This document shows positions 51,356 through 60,511 of a stretch of 64,000 nt of DNA, piece after piece. Location: positions 1 to 64,000 of the forward strand of contig CACZBW010000015.1 of NCBI GenBank assembly GCA_902779575.1, given 5' to 3'. Numbering within the stretch: position 1 is the stretch's first letter; the number at the start of each line of letters is the position of its first letter. The position numbers and the translations under genes were made by a program. Under the pieces are notes generated by a model. That model was not told the DNA's origin and did no database searches. It was given only the letters and a program-made list of their open reading frames with translations. Source of the stretch: an uncultured Lachnospiraceae bacterium. Its GTDB lineage: Bacteria; Bacillota; Clostridia; Lachnospirales; Lachnospiraceae.

Positions 51356-52405
51356 ATGATACGAACTATTGAATACCGGATCGGAAGGGCGGATCTCCCG
51401 GAACAGGGGCAGGGCCCGACAGTAAATGAATATCTGAGAAAACGGGCTTACTCCAGGCATCTGATGACATATCTCAGGCATCATGAGGATACGCTGACCG
51501 TCAACGGAAGAAGCGTTTTTACCAATTACCGTCTGGCAGAGGGAGATGTCGTCCGGATCCGCTTTACCGATGAGGTCCGTTCGGTCGGCATTATTCCTGT
51601 TCCTCTTCCTCTGGATATCTGCTATGAGGATGAGGATATCCTCGTGGTCAACAAACCTCCGTTTCTGCCGATCCAGCCTTCCCTGGGGCATCCGGAGAGA
51701 ACCCTGGGCAACGCTGTGGCGGCTTACTATGAAGAGCAGGGGATTCCTTTTGTCTACCGCTGCGTCAACCGTCTGGACCGCAATACAAGCGGTCTTACGA
51801 TCATCGCAAAAAACATGGCCAGTTCTGCCATACTGTATGATCAGATGAAGAGCCGGGAAATCCACAGGACCTACCTGGCAGTTGTACATGGGAAACTGGA
51901 AGCGGCCATATACAGGGAGGATGAAAGCGGAGGAACCATGTGTATGAGCAGGACGGAAGGGGAGACGGGAACAATCGATCTTCCTATTGCCCGCAGACAG
52001 GTCTCGCTGATTGAACGATGTGTGGATTTCGAAAAAGGACAGAGATCCGTTACCCATTACCGGAGGGTCACGGGAGAGATGGCGTCCGGCGTTTTTGCGG
52101 GCTGTCAGATTCCGGAAGACTGGGAGGGGTATGATCCGGAAAAGGATCTGACAGCCGTCGCGGTTCAGCTTGAGACCGGAAGAACTCACCAGATCAGGGT
52201 GCATATGTCCTATATCGGACATCCGCTTGTGGGGGATACGCTCTACGGGGAAAGCATGCGGGATTATATGATCCGGCAGGCCCTGCATTCCTGGAAGCTC
52301 GATTTCATCCATCCGGTCAGCCGCAGCAGGATGCATCTGGAAGCGCCGCTTCCTGAAGATATGAGGCAGTTGTTTATGCAGAGTAAAAACAGGCTGCAGC
52401 TTTGA
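51356..52405 (+). CDS. RluA/RluD family pseudouridine synthase
   Basis: This 349-residue enzyme has an N-terminal S4-like RNA-binding region (about 22-70) and an RluA-class catalytic domain with Asp141 in NRLDRNTSG. ETGRTHQIRVHMSYIGHPLVGDTLYG is the classic C-terminal signature. It modifies uridines in rRNA or tRNA; the exact site cannot be told. The ribosome binding site is weak (GATCAGAAG). It is convergent with the polyamine operon. Confidence 0.9.
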   Translation: MIRTIEYRIGRADLPEQGQGPTVNEYLRKRAYSRHLMTYLRHHEDTLTVNGRSVFTNYRLAEGDVVRIRFTDEVRSVGIIPVPLPLDICYEDEDILVVNKPPFLPIQPSLGHPERTLGNAVAAYYEEQGIPFVYRCVNRLDRNTSGLTIIAKNMASSAILYDQMKSREIHRTYLAVVHGKLEAAIYREDESGGTMCMSRTEGETGTIDLPIARRQVSLIERCVDFEKGQRSVTHYRRVTGEMASGVFAGCQIPEDWEGYDPEKDLTAVAVQLETGRTHQIRVHMSYIGHPLVGDTLYGESMRDYMIRQALHSWKLDFIHPVSRSRMHLEAPLPEDMRQLFMQSKNRLQL

Positions 52406-52419
52406 TTAGCTGCAGCCTG
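52384..52419 (-). terminator. Terminator of the pot operon
   Basis: The perfect 12-bp stem CAGGCTGCAGCT/AGCTGCAGCCTG (52390-52401 with 52408-52419) is followed on the minus strand by GTTTTTAC. Its right arm begins 3 bases after the pseudouridine synthase stop codon (52403-52405 lies in the loop). Confidence 0.82.
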
Positions 52420-52437
52420 CTGTGTCTGATATTCCGG

Positions 52438-52457
52438 GAAACGGCCGCGGCCGTTTC
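52438..52457. repeat. 20-bp perfect palindrome
   Basis: GAAACGGCCGCGGCCGTTTC is fully self-complementary and lies 6 bases beyond the potD stop codon. It could act with the neighbouring stem as a second, plus-strand terminator (TTTCTTTC follows). Confidence 0.8.
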
Positions 52458-52462
52458 TTTCA

Positions 52463-53515
52463 TCAGTAGGATTTTACCTTGTCCCAATATTCATTGTAAA
52501 GCGCGTCGCCTTCCTCGCCGATGTAGACGAAAACCTGGGAATTGGCAAGCATCTCTTCCGTCGGGAACGCAATAGTCGACTCACGGATCTCTTCATCTTC
52601 GATCAGTTCGCGGGCTGCCTTGTTGGGCGTGGAGTAGGTGATATAATCGAAATTGCGCAGGGCAATGTCGCCGCGGCAGAGGAAATCGAGGAATTTCTCT
52701 GCATTTTCCACATTTTTCGCATTTTTCGGGATGACCCAGCTGTCGATCCAGACGTTGGTGCCTTCCTTCGGAATGACGTATTCAAGGTTCTCATTTTCAC
52801 GCTGGGTGTAAATGGCTTCGCCGGAGTAGATTACGCCAAGGGCTGCTTCCTCCCCGATCATCTTGTCACGGACCTGGTCGATGACGTAAGCCTGGACAAG
52901 GGGCTTCTGATCCATCAGCAGCTGCGCCGCCGCAGCGATCTCATCTTCATTGACAGTATTGATATCATAGCCGAGCATCTTTTCCGGAATCATAAAAGCA
53001 TCGCGGACAGAATCCTGCATAAGGATGTCGTCTGCGTATTTCTCATTCCAGAGGATTTCCCAGGAATCGACGGGGTCATCCACCATGGTGGTGTTGTAAA
53101 GGATTCCGACGGTTCCCCAGCAGTAGGGGATGGAGTATTTGTTTTCCGGGTCGAAGCCTTTTGACTGCTCGATGTATTTTTCGTCTATGTTGGCGTAATT
53201 CGGGATGTGGTCGAAATTGATCGGCTGCAGCATGTCATTGGCCAGCATCTTGGAAATCATATAATCGGAAGGACAGATCAGGTCATACTGCGCAGCGCCG
53301 GCCGCAACCTTCGGGTACATGATCTCATTGGTCTCGAATTCTTCGTAGACAACCTTGATTCCGGTCTCTTTTTCAAAATCCGCGATCACATCCGGATCCA
53401 TATATTCTCCCCAGTTGTAGACGACAACCTCTTCCTTGTCTTTTGCCTGTGCGACAGAAGCGGGAAAAACGGGAAGTACGGCTGCAAGCAGCGCAAGTGC
53501 AAGCATTTTTTTCAT
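52463..53515 (-). CDS. potD: Spermidine/putrescine-binding protein PotD without lipobox
   Basis: This 350-residue polyamine-binding protein has the family start VVVYNWGEYMDPDVIADFEKE, then YDLICPSDYM, SIPYCWGTVGILYN and a C-terminal YWDKVKSY. The signal peptide ends VAQA-KDKE with no lipobox cysteine, as in MetQ of this window. Start ATG 53515 follows AAGGAGG. It is the last gene of potABCD. Confidence 0.94.
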   Translation of the reverse strand: MKKMLALALLAAVLPVFPASVAQAKDKEEVVVYNWGEYMDPDVIADFEKETGIKVVYEEFETNEIMYPKVAAGAAQYDLICPSDYMISKMLANDMLQPINFDHIPNYANIDEKYIEQSKGFDPENKYSIPYCWGTVGILYNTTMVDDPVDSWEILWNEKYADDILMQDSVRDAFMIPEKMLGYDINTVNEDEIAAAAQLLMDQKPLVQAYVIDQVRDKMIGEEAALGVIYSGEAIYTQRENENLEYVIPKEGTNVWIDSWVIPKNAKNVENAEKFLDFLCRGDIALRNFDYITYSTPNKAARELIEDEEIRESTIAFPTEEMLANSQVFVYIGEEGDALYNEYWDKVKSY

Positions 53516-53635
53516 GTGGGCATCCTCCTTGAAAATGAAAATGTTTCGCTGCAGGTCTCCCTGCTGTCTGAAGAAATCTATATCCGGGCGGGCAGCCTCA
53601 GAGGCGGCCGCCTTTCGCAACCTGTGTGAGAGTTA

Positions 53636-54436
53636 TTACGCCTTCTTTTCGCTGCCCGGAAGATGGTTCAGGATCAGCAGAAGCAGCAGCACACTTGCAA
53701 AGATCAGCGTGGACAGAGCGTACATCTCAGGCTTGATCCCCTTGCGGACCTCTGTGTAGATCTTCGTGGAGAGGGTATCGAATCCGGGCCCTTTTACAAA
53801 GTGGGTAATTACGAAATCATCCAGAGAGAGTGTGAAGGCCAGAAGAAAACCTGAAAGAACGCCGGGCATGATATCCGGCAGAATCACCTTCCTGAAGGCC
53901 AGGAAGCGGGAAGCTCCCAGGTCGAGAGCCGCCTCATAGGTGCTGATATTGATCTGCCTGAGCTTCGGCAGGATCGACAGAACCGTATAGGGCAGGTTGA
54001 AGGTGATATGGCCGATCAGTACGGTCCAGAAACCGAATTCAACGCCGAGCCCCATATGAGAGAGCAGCTGCCCGGCTGCGATAAAAAGCAGCATCAGGGA
54101 GATACCGGTTACGATCTCCGCATTGAGCATGGGAATATTCAGGGCGCTCAGGACAACCGTGCGCCTGTTCTTTTTCATCGCGTTCAGGGAAATGGCTGCT
54201 GTCAGGCCGAGCAGGGTCGATATCAGGGCGGAAAGAACCGCGATGGTCAGTGTGTTTCTCAGGGCGCTCATAATCGCCTGGTCCCGGAACATCGCAAAGT
54301 ACCATTTTAAAGTCCATCCGCCCCATTTTGCCCTGGTTTTGGAATTATTAAAGCTGAAAATGATCAGCACCGCGATCGGCGCGTAAAGCAGGATAAATAT
54401 GAATGCCAGATAGAGTCTGGACAGAAACTTTTTCAT
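53636..54436 (-). CDS. potC: Spermidine/putrescine ABC permease PotC
   Basis: This 266-residue permease has six helices and the EAA-type loop EAALDLGASRFLAFRKVILPDI; LSLDDFVITHFVKGPGFDTLSTKIY is characteristic of PotC. The C-terminus ends LNHLPGSEKKA. It lies between potB and potD with short gaps, consistent with one transcript. Confidence 0.94.
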   Translation of the reverse strand: MKKFLSRLYLAFIFILLYAPIAVLIIFSFNNSKTRAKWGGWTLKWYFAMFRDQAIMSALRNTLTIAVLSALISTLLGLTAAISLNAMKKNRRTVVLSALNIPMLNAEIVTGISLMLLFIAAGQLLSHMGLGVEFGFWTVLIGHITFNLPYTVLSILPKLRQINISTYEAALDLGASRFLAFRKVILPDIMPGVLSGFLLAFTLSLDDFVITHFVKGPGFDTLSTKIYTEVRKGIKPEMYALSTLIFASVLLLLLILNHLPGSEKKA

Positions 54437-54486
54437 CGCGCAATCCTCGAATCATGAATGAGATATCTTAAGCCGGGATACCGTTT

Positions 54487-55311
54487 TTACAGGACCACCT
54501 GTTCTCCGCCGCTCTTGTCATAATGCTGCATAACGGCCATGGAGATCAGGATGAAGACCATAAGCACAAGGCTCATGCCGCTTCCCACATTCCAGTCCCC
54601 GACCTGGGTAAACTGCCGCTCGATGACATTTCCGATCAGAAGGACCTTGGAACCTCCGAGGAAGTCGCTGATGACGAAGGTCGTCAGAGCCGGGACAAAT
54701 ACCATCGTGATGCCGGAGATCATGCCCGGAACCGTCAGCGGGAAGATTACCTTCCAGAAAGTCTGAAAACGGTTTGCGCCCAGATCATATGCGGCATTGA
54801 TGACATTCTGGTCGATCTTCTCCAGCGCGTTGTAGATCGGGAGAAGCATGAAGGGCAGAAAGTCGTAGATCATGCCGAGGGCGATCGCGTAAGGCGTATT
54901 GATGATCCGCAGCTCGGGCAGATGCAGAAAGCGCAGGGCGACATTGATGACGCCGTTGCGTTCCAGCAGGGTCTGCCAGGCAAGGATGCGGAGAAGGGAA
55001 TTCATCCACATCGGGATAATAAAGATCGTTACGATGAAACCGGTCGCGTTGACTTTTGTGCCGGTCAGGATCAGCGCCAGGGGATAAGCCATGACAAGGC
55101 AGATCCCTGTAGCGATGAGGGAGAGCAGCAGGGAGAGCCAGAGCGCCTTCAGGCGTTCCGGGGTTCCCATCTGGGCGATATTGCTCAGGGTAAATGCTCC
55201 GCTTGTATCCGTGAGACCGTAATATACGATCATCAGAAGGGGAATGATGATAAATGCTGCCGTCCAGAATAAATAGGGACCGGAGAGCAGAACATGCTTC
55301 TGTTTTTTCAT
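54487..55311 (-). CDS. potB: Spermidine/putrescine ABC permease PotB
   Basis: This 274-residue permease of the PotB type has six helices, the segment NINVALRFLHLPELRIINTPYAI-like (here preceded by LLERNGV) and the EAA loop NAAYDLGANRFQTFWKVIFPLT. ATG 55311 follows AGAGGA; the longer frame from 55362 lacks family features. It pairs with PotC to form the channel. Confidence 0.93.
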   Translation of the reverse strand: MKKQKHVLLSGPYLFWTAAFIIIPLLMIVYYGLTDTSGAFTLSNIAQMGTPERLKALWLSLLLSLIATGICLVMAYPLALILTGTKVNATGFIVTIFIIPMWMNSLLRILAWQTLLERNGVINVALRFLHLPELRIINTPYAIALGMIYDFLPFMLLPIYNALEKIDQNVINAAYDLGANRFQTFWKVIFPLTVPGMISGITMVFVPALTTFVISDFLGGSKVLLIGNVIERQFTQVGDWNVGSGMSLVLMVFILISMAVMQHYDKSGGEQVVL

Positions 55312-55443
55312 GACAAATATCCTCTGAATCTCACTGAGGCAGCCTCCACCCGCTTCTGCCACATGCCGTCTTCCGGCTGCTCTGCGGTGTTCCGCGGCGG
55401 GCTTATCTGAACCTCAGATCCGGCTTATCCATTCTCCTAACCT

Positions 55444-56583
55444 TTATATGGTCTCAAATTCAAGGGCTTTCTCGTCATCGGATTCCGGCTTGTTCATAAT
55501 CTGGATGTTAAAGGGATCCATGGTCATGAATACACGGCCGCCGACGGGGAACATACGGGTGGAATGAACCAGCCACTCGAATCCCGCGGCTTCGACGGTC
55601 ATCTCATAGTGAACGCCCTTGAAGATCAGGTGCGTCACGACGCCTTCCAGACGGCCAGGATTGAGCTTCGCGGCACGGGCGGCGGCATCCTCATATTCCG
55701 CGCTGCCGGGACCCTCGTTGTCCGGGATGGAGAAGAGCTTCACATCTTCCGGGCGGATCACGACGTCAACCGGATTGTTGGAACCAAAGCCGGAGTCCAC
55801 GCAGTCAAAGCGCATGCCCAGGATTTCCACCAGCTTATCCTGGATCATAATGCCGCCAAGAATGTTCGAATCGCCGATGAAGTCAGCCACAAAAGCGTTC
55901 TGCGGCTCATTGTAGATATCCTCGGGCGTACCGATCTGCTGGATATAGCCCTGATTCATGACGACGATCGTATCAGACATGGTCAGGGCTTCTTCCTGAT
56001 CGTGGGTGACATAGATGAAGGTGATGCCCAGCTCATTTTTCAGGCGGATCAGTTCGTACTGCATATCCTGGCGCATCTTGAGGTCCAGGGCGCCGAGGGG
56101 CTCGTCCAGAAGAAGGACCTTGGGCTCGTTGACGATTGCCCTGGCGATGGCGATACGCTGCTGCTGGCCGCCGGACAGGGAGTCGGGCATACGTTTCTCA
56201 AACCCTTCGAGATTGACGAGCTTCAGAGCGTAACGGATCTTGTCCTGGATATATTCCTCGGATTTTTTCCGGATCTTCAGGCCGAACGCGATGTTTTCCG
56301 CGATTGTCATGTGGCTGAAGAGAGCATATTTCTGAAAGACGGTGTTCAGCTGACGCTTGTTTGCTGCCAGATCGGTGATATCTTTCCCATCAAAAATAAC
56401 CCGTCCTTTATCCGGCTTTTCAAAGCCGCCCAGGATGCGGAGTATGGTCGTCTTGCCGCAGCCGCTGGGGCCAAGGAGGGTCAGGAATTCATTTTCTCTG
56501 ATATAAAGATTGAAATCATCGAGGACCGTCTGGCCGTCGAAGCTTTTTGTGATGTGCTGCATGTCAATCAGTCTGTTGCTCAT
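55444..56583 (-). CDS. potA: Spermidine/putrescine ABC ATPase PotA
   Basis: This 379-residue ATPase has Walker A LGPSGCGKTT (37-46), signature LSGGQQQR, Walker B VLLLDEPLGALD and the switch YVTHDQEEALTMSD. A C-terminal TOBE domain (about 240-370) is typical of PotA. It is the first transport gene, downstream of the regulator and a TTTCTGAAA palindrome. Confidence 0.95.
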   Translation of the reverse strand: MSNRLIDMQHITKSFDGQTVLDDFNLYIRENEFLTLLGPSGCGKTTILRILGGFEKPDKGRVIFDGKDITDLAANKRQLNTVFQKYALFSHMTIAENIAFGLKIRKKSEEYIQDKIRYALKLVNLEGFEKRMPDSLSGGQQQRIAIARAIVNEPKVLLLDEPLGALDLKMRQDMQYELIRLKNELGITFIYVTHDQEEALTMSDTIVVMNQGYIQQIGTPEDIYNEPQNAFVADFIGDSNILGGIMIQDKLVEILGMRFDCVDSGFGSNNPVDVVIRPEDVKLFSIPDNEGPGSAEYEDAAARAAKLNPGRLEGVVTHLIFKGVHYEMTVEAAGFEWLVHSTRMFPVGGRVFMTMDPFNIQIMNKPESDDEKALEFETI

Positions 56584-56669
56584 GACTCGAATCCTCTTGC
56601 CGAAATGGGAGGTATAATCCCATCGCTTTTGTCTGAAATTCTGAAAGATACTTCGAATGCACTCAGCCG

Positions 56670-56690
56670 TTTCTGAAAAGCTTTCAGAAA
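56670..56690. promoter_or_regulatory. TTTCTGAAA palindrome between regulator and potA
   Basis: TTTCTGAAA-AGC-TTTCAGAAA is a perfect 9-3-9 dyad overlapping the regulator stop codon, 87 bases before potA. Related TCTGAAATTCTGAAAGA lies at about 56631-56647. It is a likely operator for the XRE-cupin regulator. Confidence 0.6.
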
Positions 56691-57220
56691 TTGGGCGGGG
56701 CGCATACCCAGATAAACACGGCTCCGGCTTTCCCGGATGCCTCTATATAATGGCGGACGCCTCCTTTAAAATAGAAGGATTCTCCCCGTCTGGCCTTATA
56801 CTGCTGCTGTCCCAGATGGATCGTGACAGAACCCGACAGGACATAACCGAAAAGTTCGCCTTCATGCGGACTGTACTGGTAAGTGCTTCCGCCCGGCTTC
56901 AGGGTGACGCGCAGCGGCTCCATCATATTCTTCTGGGCATTCGGAATGATCCACTCGGTTTTGTTCCCAAGGTCGTCGATCTTTTCAAAATAATCCGAAT
57001 CATTGAAAACAACCTGCGTGTCCTTTTCATCATTAAAGAACTCCCGCAAATCCGTTCCCAGGGCCTGGAGAATATCCACCAGGGTGGCAATGGAAGGGGA
57101 GGTCAGATCCCGTTCGACCTGGGAAATGAAGCTTTTTGACAATTCTGTCCGGTCGGCAAGTTCTTCCTGCGTCAGCATCTTTTCCTGTCGAAGTCTTTTT
57201 ATTTTTCTGCCAATCTCCAT
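56684..57220 (-). CDS. XRE-cupin regulator of polyamine transport (PuuR-like)
   Basis: This 178-residue protein joins an N-terminal HTH (about 3-58; KMLTQEELADRTELSKSFISQVERD) to a C-terminal cupin (about 105-172; YQYSPHEGELFGYVLSGSV, GESFYFKGGVRHYIEASG). This matches PuuR-type repressors that sense polyamines. Its position directly before potABCD on the same strand supports control of that operon. The ribosome binding site is weak (AGAAAGTG). Confidence 0.88.
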   Translation of the reverse strand: MEIGRKIKRLRQEKMLTQEELADRTELSKSFISQVERDLTSPSIATLVDILQALGTDLREFFNDEKDTQVVFNDSDYFEKIDDLGNKTEWIIPNAQKNMMEPLRVTLKPGGSTYQYSPHEGELFGYVLSGSVTIHLGQQQYKARRGESFYFKGGVRHYIEASGKAGAVFIWVCAPPNF

Positions 57221-57247
57221 ACGTCACACTTTCTGCGTTCCGTGTTT

Positions 57248-57378
57248 ACAAATTCTGAACAAAAAATTCAGCAGCATACGTGCAGTTTAAAAAAAATGTA
57301 CCAAAAGTTCAGTAAAACTAAACTGCCGACAAGAATGATTATACGGAATATACAGGCAGTGTCAACATCTTTCTGAAA
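57248..57378 (-). promoter_or_regulatory. Leader of the regulator-pot operon with TTCTGAA-type sites
   Basis: Upstream of the regulator are CTGAA-CAAAAAA-TTCAG (about 57256-57272), GTTCAGTAAAACTAAAC (about 57308-57324) and CTTTCTGAAAG (about 57369-57379). The half-sites match the palindrome before potA, so the regulator may bind both places. The promoter boxes themselves are unclear. Confidence 0.5.
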
Positions 57379-57484
57379 GAACCGGACAGTAAATTTGCGG
57401 GCCTTTTTGCCTTTTTCTTGGTTTACACCTTCGGGGCATGATGATATGATGAACGGGAGTATTTTACAGGATGGAGCATGATTT

Positions 57485-59194
57485 ATGACGGAACAGAAAA
57501 ACGGCCCGGATACGGGCTTTTACGAACGTTTTTACAGAAAATGGTGGTTTGCCCTGCTTCTTAATCTGGCTGTCATGGCCGTACTGCTGCTGGTCTGCCG
57601 TCCGAAGTTCGAGACGAACGACGACATGGGAATCGCCTTTTTCATCAACCGGGCAAGGCCGATCCAGGATACCTATCTGCTTTTTGAAAACCGGATTCTG
57701 GGCATCGTCATGGCGAAGCTTTACAGCATCACGAATATGCTGCCCTGGTACGGCCTGCTGCAGATCGCGGGACTCCTCACGGGCTTTACCGCCATGACCT
57801 ACGTCTTCCTGAATCATTTCGAGGGTTGGAGCGGACTGCTGCTTTCCGGAGGCCTTCTGAGCCTCTTTGCCTATGAAGGCTATATCCTGATGCAGTTTAC
57901 CAAGACAGGCGGGCTGATCACGGCCTGCGGGATCCTCCTGGTCTTTTACGCGATGACGGGGCCGCGTATGAGATGGCTCTCCGCGATCATCGGGACGGCG
58001 GTCACAGGCTGGGGATTTCTGTACAGGGAAGAGCAGCCGCTGCTTGTCACAGCGCTGATGTGCGTATACGGGCTCTTCCTTCTTATGAATCTGGCGGGGA
58101 TGAACGACAGGCGGCAGATCCGGAGGCTCCTCGTGCGTTATTTCGGCTGCCTGGCGGCGGTGGCGCTGACCGGCGGAGGCATCTGGTTCTTTCACGATTA
58201 TACTTTCCATAAAAACCAGGAATCGATGGATTACCGGCTTTACAATAATGCGCATTCCGTGCTGTCGGATTACGGCTTTCCTTCCTATGAAAAGCACCGG
58301 GAGGAGATGGAAGCCCTGGGGCTTGACGAGGCGACGTATAATTATTACAAATCGTGGAATTATTATGATCCGGAACTTGTGACTACCGAACTGTTTGAAA
58401 AGCTTGCTCAGATGAAGGCGAAAGACAGGGGATCTTTCGGCGCGGATACGATCCGGCGTTTCCTGAAACGGTACCCATCTGATTTCTTTGAAAACCGTTC
58501 CTTTTACATGTGGCTGGCAGCCCTGGCAGTGCTGCTCCTGTTCGGATTCCGGCGCTGGCAGACGCCGGCGGCGGCGGTCATCCAGATCGTCCTGCTGCTG
58601 TCGCTCTTTCTCTACCTGTTCTATCAGGGACGCTACGGATATAACAGGGTTGACTGCCCGGTCTGGTTTTCCTGCACCCTGGTGCTTCTTATGATGACAG
58701 ATCCTGAGAAACTGCGGCTGCCATGGCGCTTTGCAGTTCTGATGATTGCGGGATGCCTGATTTTCAACCAGCATTTCTGGTCTGTCAACTGGAGAAGCAG
58801 CGCGGCGGAAAAGGAAGCGAAGCGCAAAGAAACAGAGCAGCTGACCATTCAGCTGTCCCAGGATCAGGATCATCTGTATCTGCTGAGGATGGGCGGACTG
58901 GAATTTGCCGACGCCTTCGGACCTCTGGACCTGGTCCCGGTCGGGGTATATTCGAATACCGCGCCGCTCGGAGGCTGGGGAGCCGGAAGTCCTTCCTACA
59001 AAGCGGTCCTGAACCGGTTCGGGGTTGTGAATCCCTTCCGGGACGTAATCAATCATCCGGAGGTTTATCTGATTGACAACCAGATCGAGCAGACGATGGA
59101 ATATATCCACTCGCACTATGACCCGCACGCGATCGCGACGAGGGCCGGCGAGATCGGTAAATATCCTTATTATACAGTGACGTCGGAATACTGA
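57485..59194 (+). CDS. Polytopic membrane protein, GT-C glycosyltransferase-like
   Basis: This 569-residue protein has about ten membrane segments and a C-terminal extracytoplasmic region (about 430-569). After the first helix comes FETNDDMGIAFFINRAR; an acidic pair in the first outside loop is typical of GT-C glycosyltransferases that use lipid-linked sugars. No firm family match is recognised, so enzyme activity is inferred from layout. GGAGC lies about nine bases before ATG 57485. Short tandem repeats begin in its last codons. Confidence 0.6.
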   Translation: MTEQKNGPDTGFYERFYRKWWFALLLNLAVMAVLLLVCRPKFETNDDMGIAFFINRARPIQDTYLLFENRILGIVMAKLYSITNMLPWYGLLQIAGLLTGFTAMTYVFLNHFEGWSGLLLSGGLLSLFAYEGYILMQFTKTGGLITACGILLVFYAMTGPRMRWLSAIIGTAVTGWGFLYREEQPLLVTALMCVYGLFLLMNLAGMNDRRQIRRLLVRYFGCLAAVALTGGGIWFFHDYTFHKNQESMDYRLYNNAHSVLSDYGFPSYEKHREEMEALGLDEATYNYYKSWNYYDPELVTTELFEKLAQMKAKDRGSFGADTIRRFLKRYPSDFFENRSFYMWLAALAVLLLFGFRRWQTPAAAVIQIVLLLSLFLYLFYQGRYGYNRVDCPVWFSCTLVLLMMTDPEKLRLPWRFAVLMIAGCLIFNQHFWSVNWRSSAAEKEAKRKETEQLTIQLSQDQDHLYLLRMGGLEFADAFGPLDLVPVGVYSNTAPLGGWGAGSPSYKAVLNRFGVVNPFRDVINHPEVYLIDNQIEQTMEYIHSHYDPHAIATRAGEIGKYPYYTVTSEY

Positions 59195-59263
59195 CGGTTT
59201 GTACGCTGACGAAGGAATCACTGACGGACTGCGCAGTGACGCCGGCATGCTGACATTTGCCTG
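59177..59263 (+). repeat. Six 14-15 bp tandem repeats at a gene end
   Basis: Units start at 59177, 59191, 59206, 59221, 59236 and 59250, each beginning with CTGACG or GTGAC. The first is inside the last codons of the membrane protein; the second contains its TGA stop. The array fills the gap up to 16 bases before the lactonase start. Confidence 0.75.
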
Positions 59264-59279
59264 AAACAAGGAGGCGGAG

Positions 59280-60335
59280 ATGGAACAGAAAAAGTATGTA
59301 GCTTATATCGGAACCTATACGCATGGGAGCAGCATCGGCATCCATATCTATGACATGGATATGGAGACCAGAACCCTGAAGGAGCGTTCGGTCATACCGG
59401 TTCACAATTCTTCCTACGTCACAAAGTCCCGCAGCGGCCAGTATCTCTATTCCATCGCGGACGAGGGAGTGGAGGTTCTGAAGATCGAGCCGAACGGAGA
59501 CCTGACGCCGATCAACAAGGTTGATATCGACGGTATGCGGGGCTGCTATCTCTCAACGGATGTATCCGGCAAGTTCCTCTTTGTCGGAGGGTATCATGAC
59601 GGGAAAGTAACTGTAGTTCATACCCACAGGGACGGACGTCTGGGCTCCGTAATGGACGGGATCTTCCATCAGGGGATCGGGTCCGTGGCAGAGCGGAATT
59701 TCCGGCCTCATGTGAGCTGTGTGATTCCGACGCCGGATGACAAGTATCTGTGCGCGGTAGATAACGGGGTGGACCAGGTTAAGATTTATAAAGTGACGCC
59801 GGGCACCGGGAAGCTGCATCTGTATGATATCCTGCGCCTGCCTCTGCAGGCGGCTCCGAGGCTGATGTGCTTCTCAAAGGACGGGCGCTTTGCCTATATC
59901 AACTGCGAGATGAGCAACAAGATCCGTGTCTATTCCTATGACGGAAGCGGAAAATCCCCGAAATTCGAGCTGATCCAGGAAGTGCGGAGCATCCTTGACC
60001 TGAAGGATTTCTCATCCGCCAGCTGCGCGCTGAAGATTTCCCCCAGCGGAAAGTATCTTTATACTTCGAGCGCCGGCGAAAACACGGTGGGAATTTTCCG
60101 GATCGACCAGGAGACGGGGCTTCTTTCAAAAATCCTGATTCTGCCCATAAGCGGCGGTTATCCCAAGGATATCGACGTGTTCCCGGATGAGAAAACCATG
60201 GTCGTTCTCTGCCATGAGTCCAATTATATGAGATTCTTTACTATTGATTATGAGAAGAAAACCCTTGTTATGAAAGGAAAGCAGCTTCCTGTGGAGACGC
60301 CGAACTGCATCCTGGTTTCCGCGACAGAAGAGTAA
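59280..60335 (+). CDS. Lactonase family beta-propeller protein (6-phosphogluconolactonase-like)
   Basis: This 351-residue seven-bladed propeller belongs to the YbhE/Pgl lactonase family. It begins YVAYIGTYT and carries repeating blades such as SGKFLFVGGYHDGKVTV, DDKYLCAVDNGVDQVKIY and SGKYLYTSSAGENTVGIF. Members hydrolyse 6-phosphogluconolactone or related lactones. AAGGAGG precedes its ATG. Neighbours give no pathway clue. Confidence 0.9.
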   Translation: MEQKKYVAYIGTYTHGSSIGIHIYDMDMETRTLKERSVIPVHNSSYVTKSRSGQYLYSIADEGVEVLKIEPNGDLTPINKVDIDGMRGCYLSTDVSGKFLFVGGYHDGKVTVVHTHRDGRLGSVMDGIFHQGIGSVAERNFRPHVSCVIPTPDDKYLCAVDNGVDQVKIYKVTPGTGKLHLYDILRLPLQAAPRLMCFSKDGRFAYINCEMSNKIRVYSYDGSGKSPKFELIQEVRSILDLKDFSSASCALKISPSGKYLYTSSAGENTVGIFRIDQETGLLSKILILPISGGYPKDIDVFPDEKTMVVLCHESNYMRFFTIDYEKKTLVMKGKQLPVETPNCILVSATEE

Positions 60336-60511
60336 GAGGACAGTCATGATTTCAGCCGCGGGGCTGCGGCTGGCCAGAATAAAGCAAGCTCAGCCGCCGT
60401 CACCCGGTCACAGAGGAATCTGCCGGATTCCGGGCGCTCTGCTTCTTCCGGGTCAGACTGTGCGCGGGCGTAATGGGGATCTGAGCAGATCAGAAGAAAG
60501 GAAGGTCAGAA

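Noticed and set aside
57464..59269. Minus-strand open frame of 601 codons
   Set aside because: It is antisense to the GT-C-like membrane protein; the translation is Arg/His/Gln-rich and non-protein-like, with no ribosome binding site.
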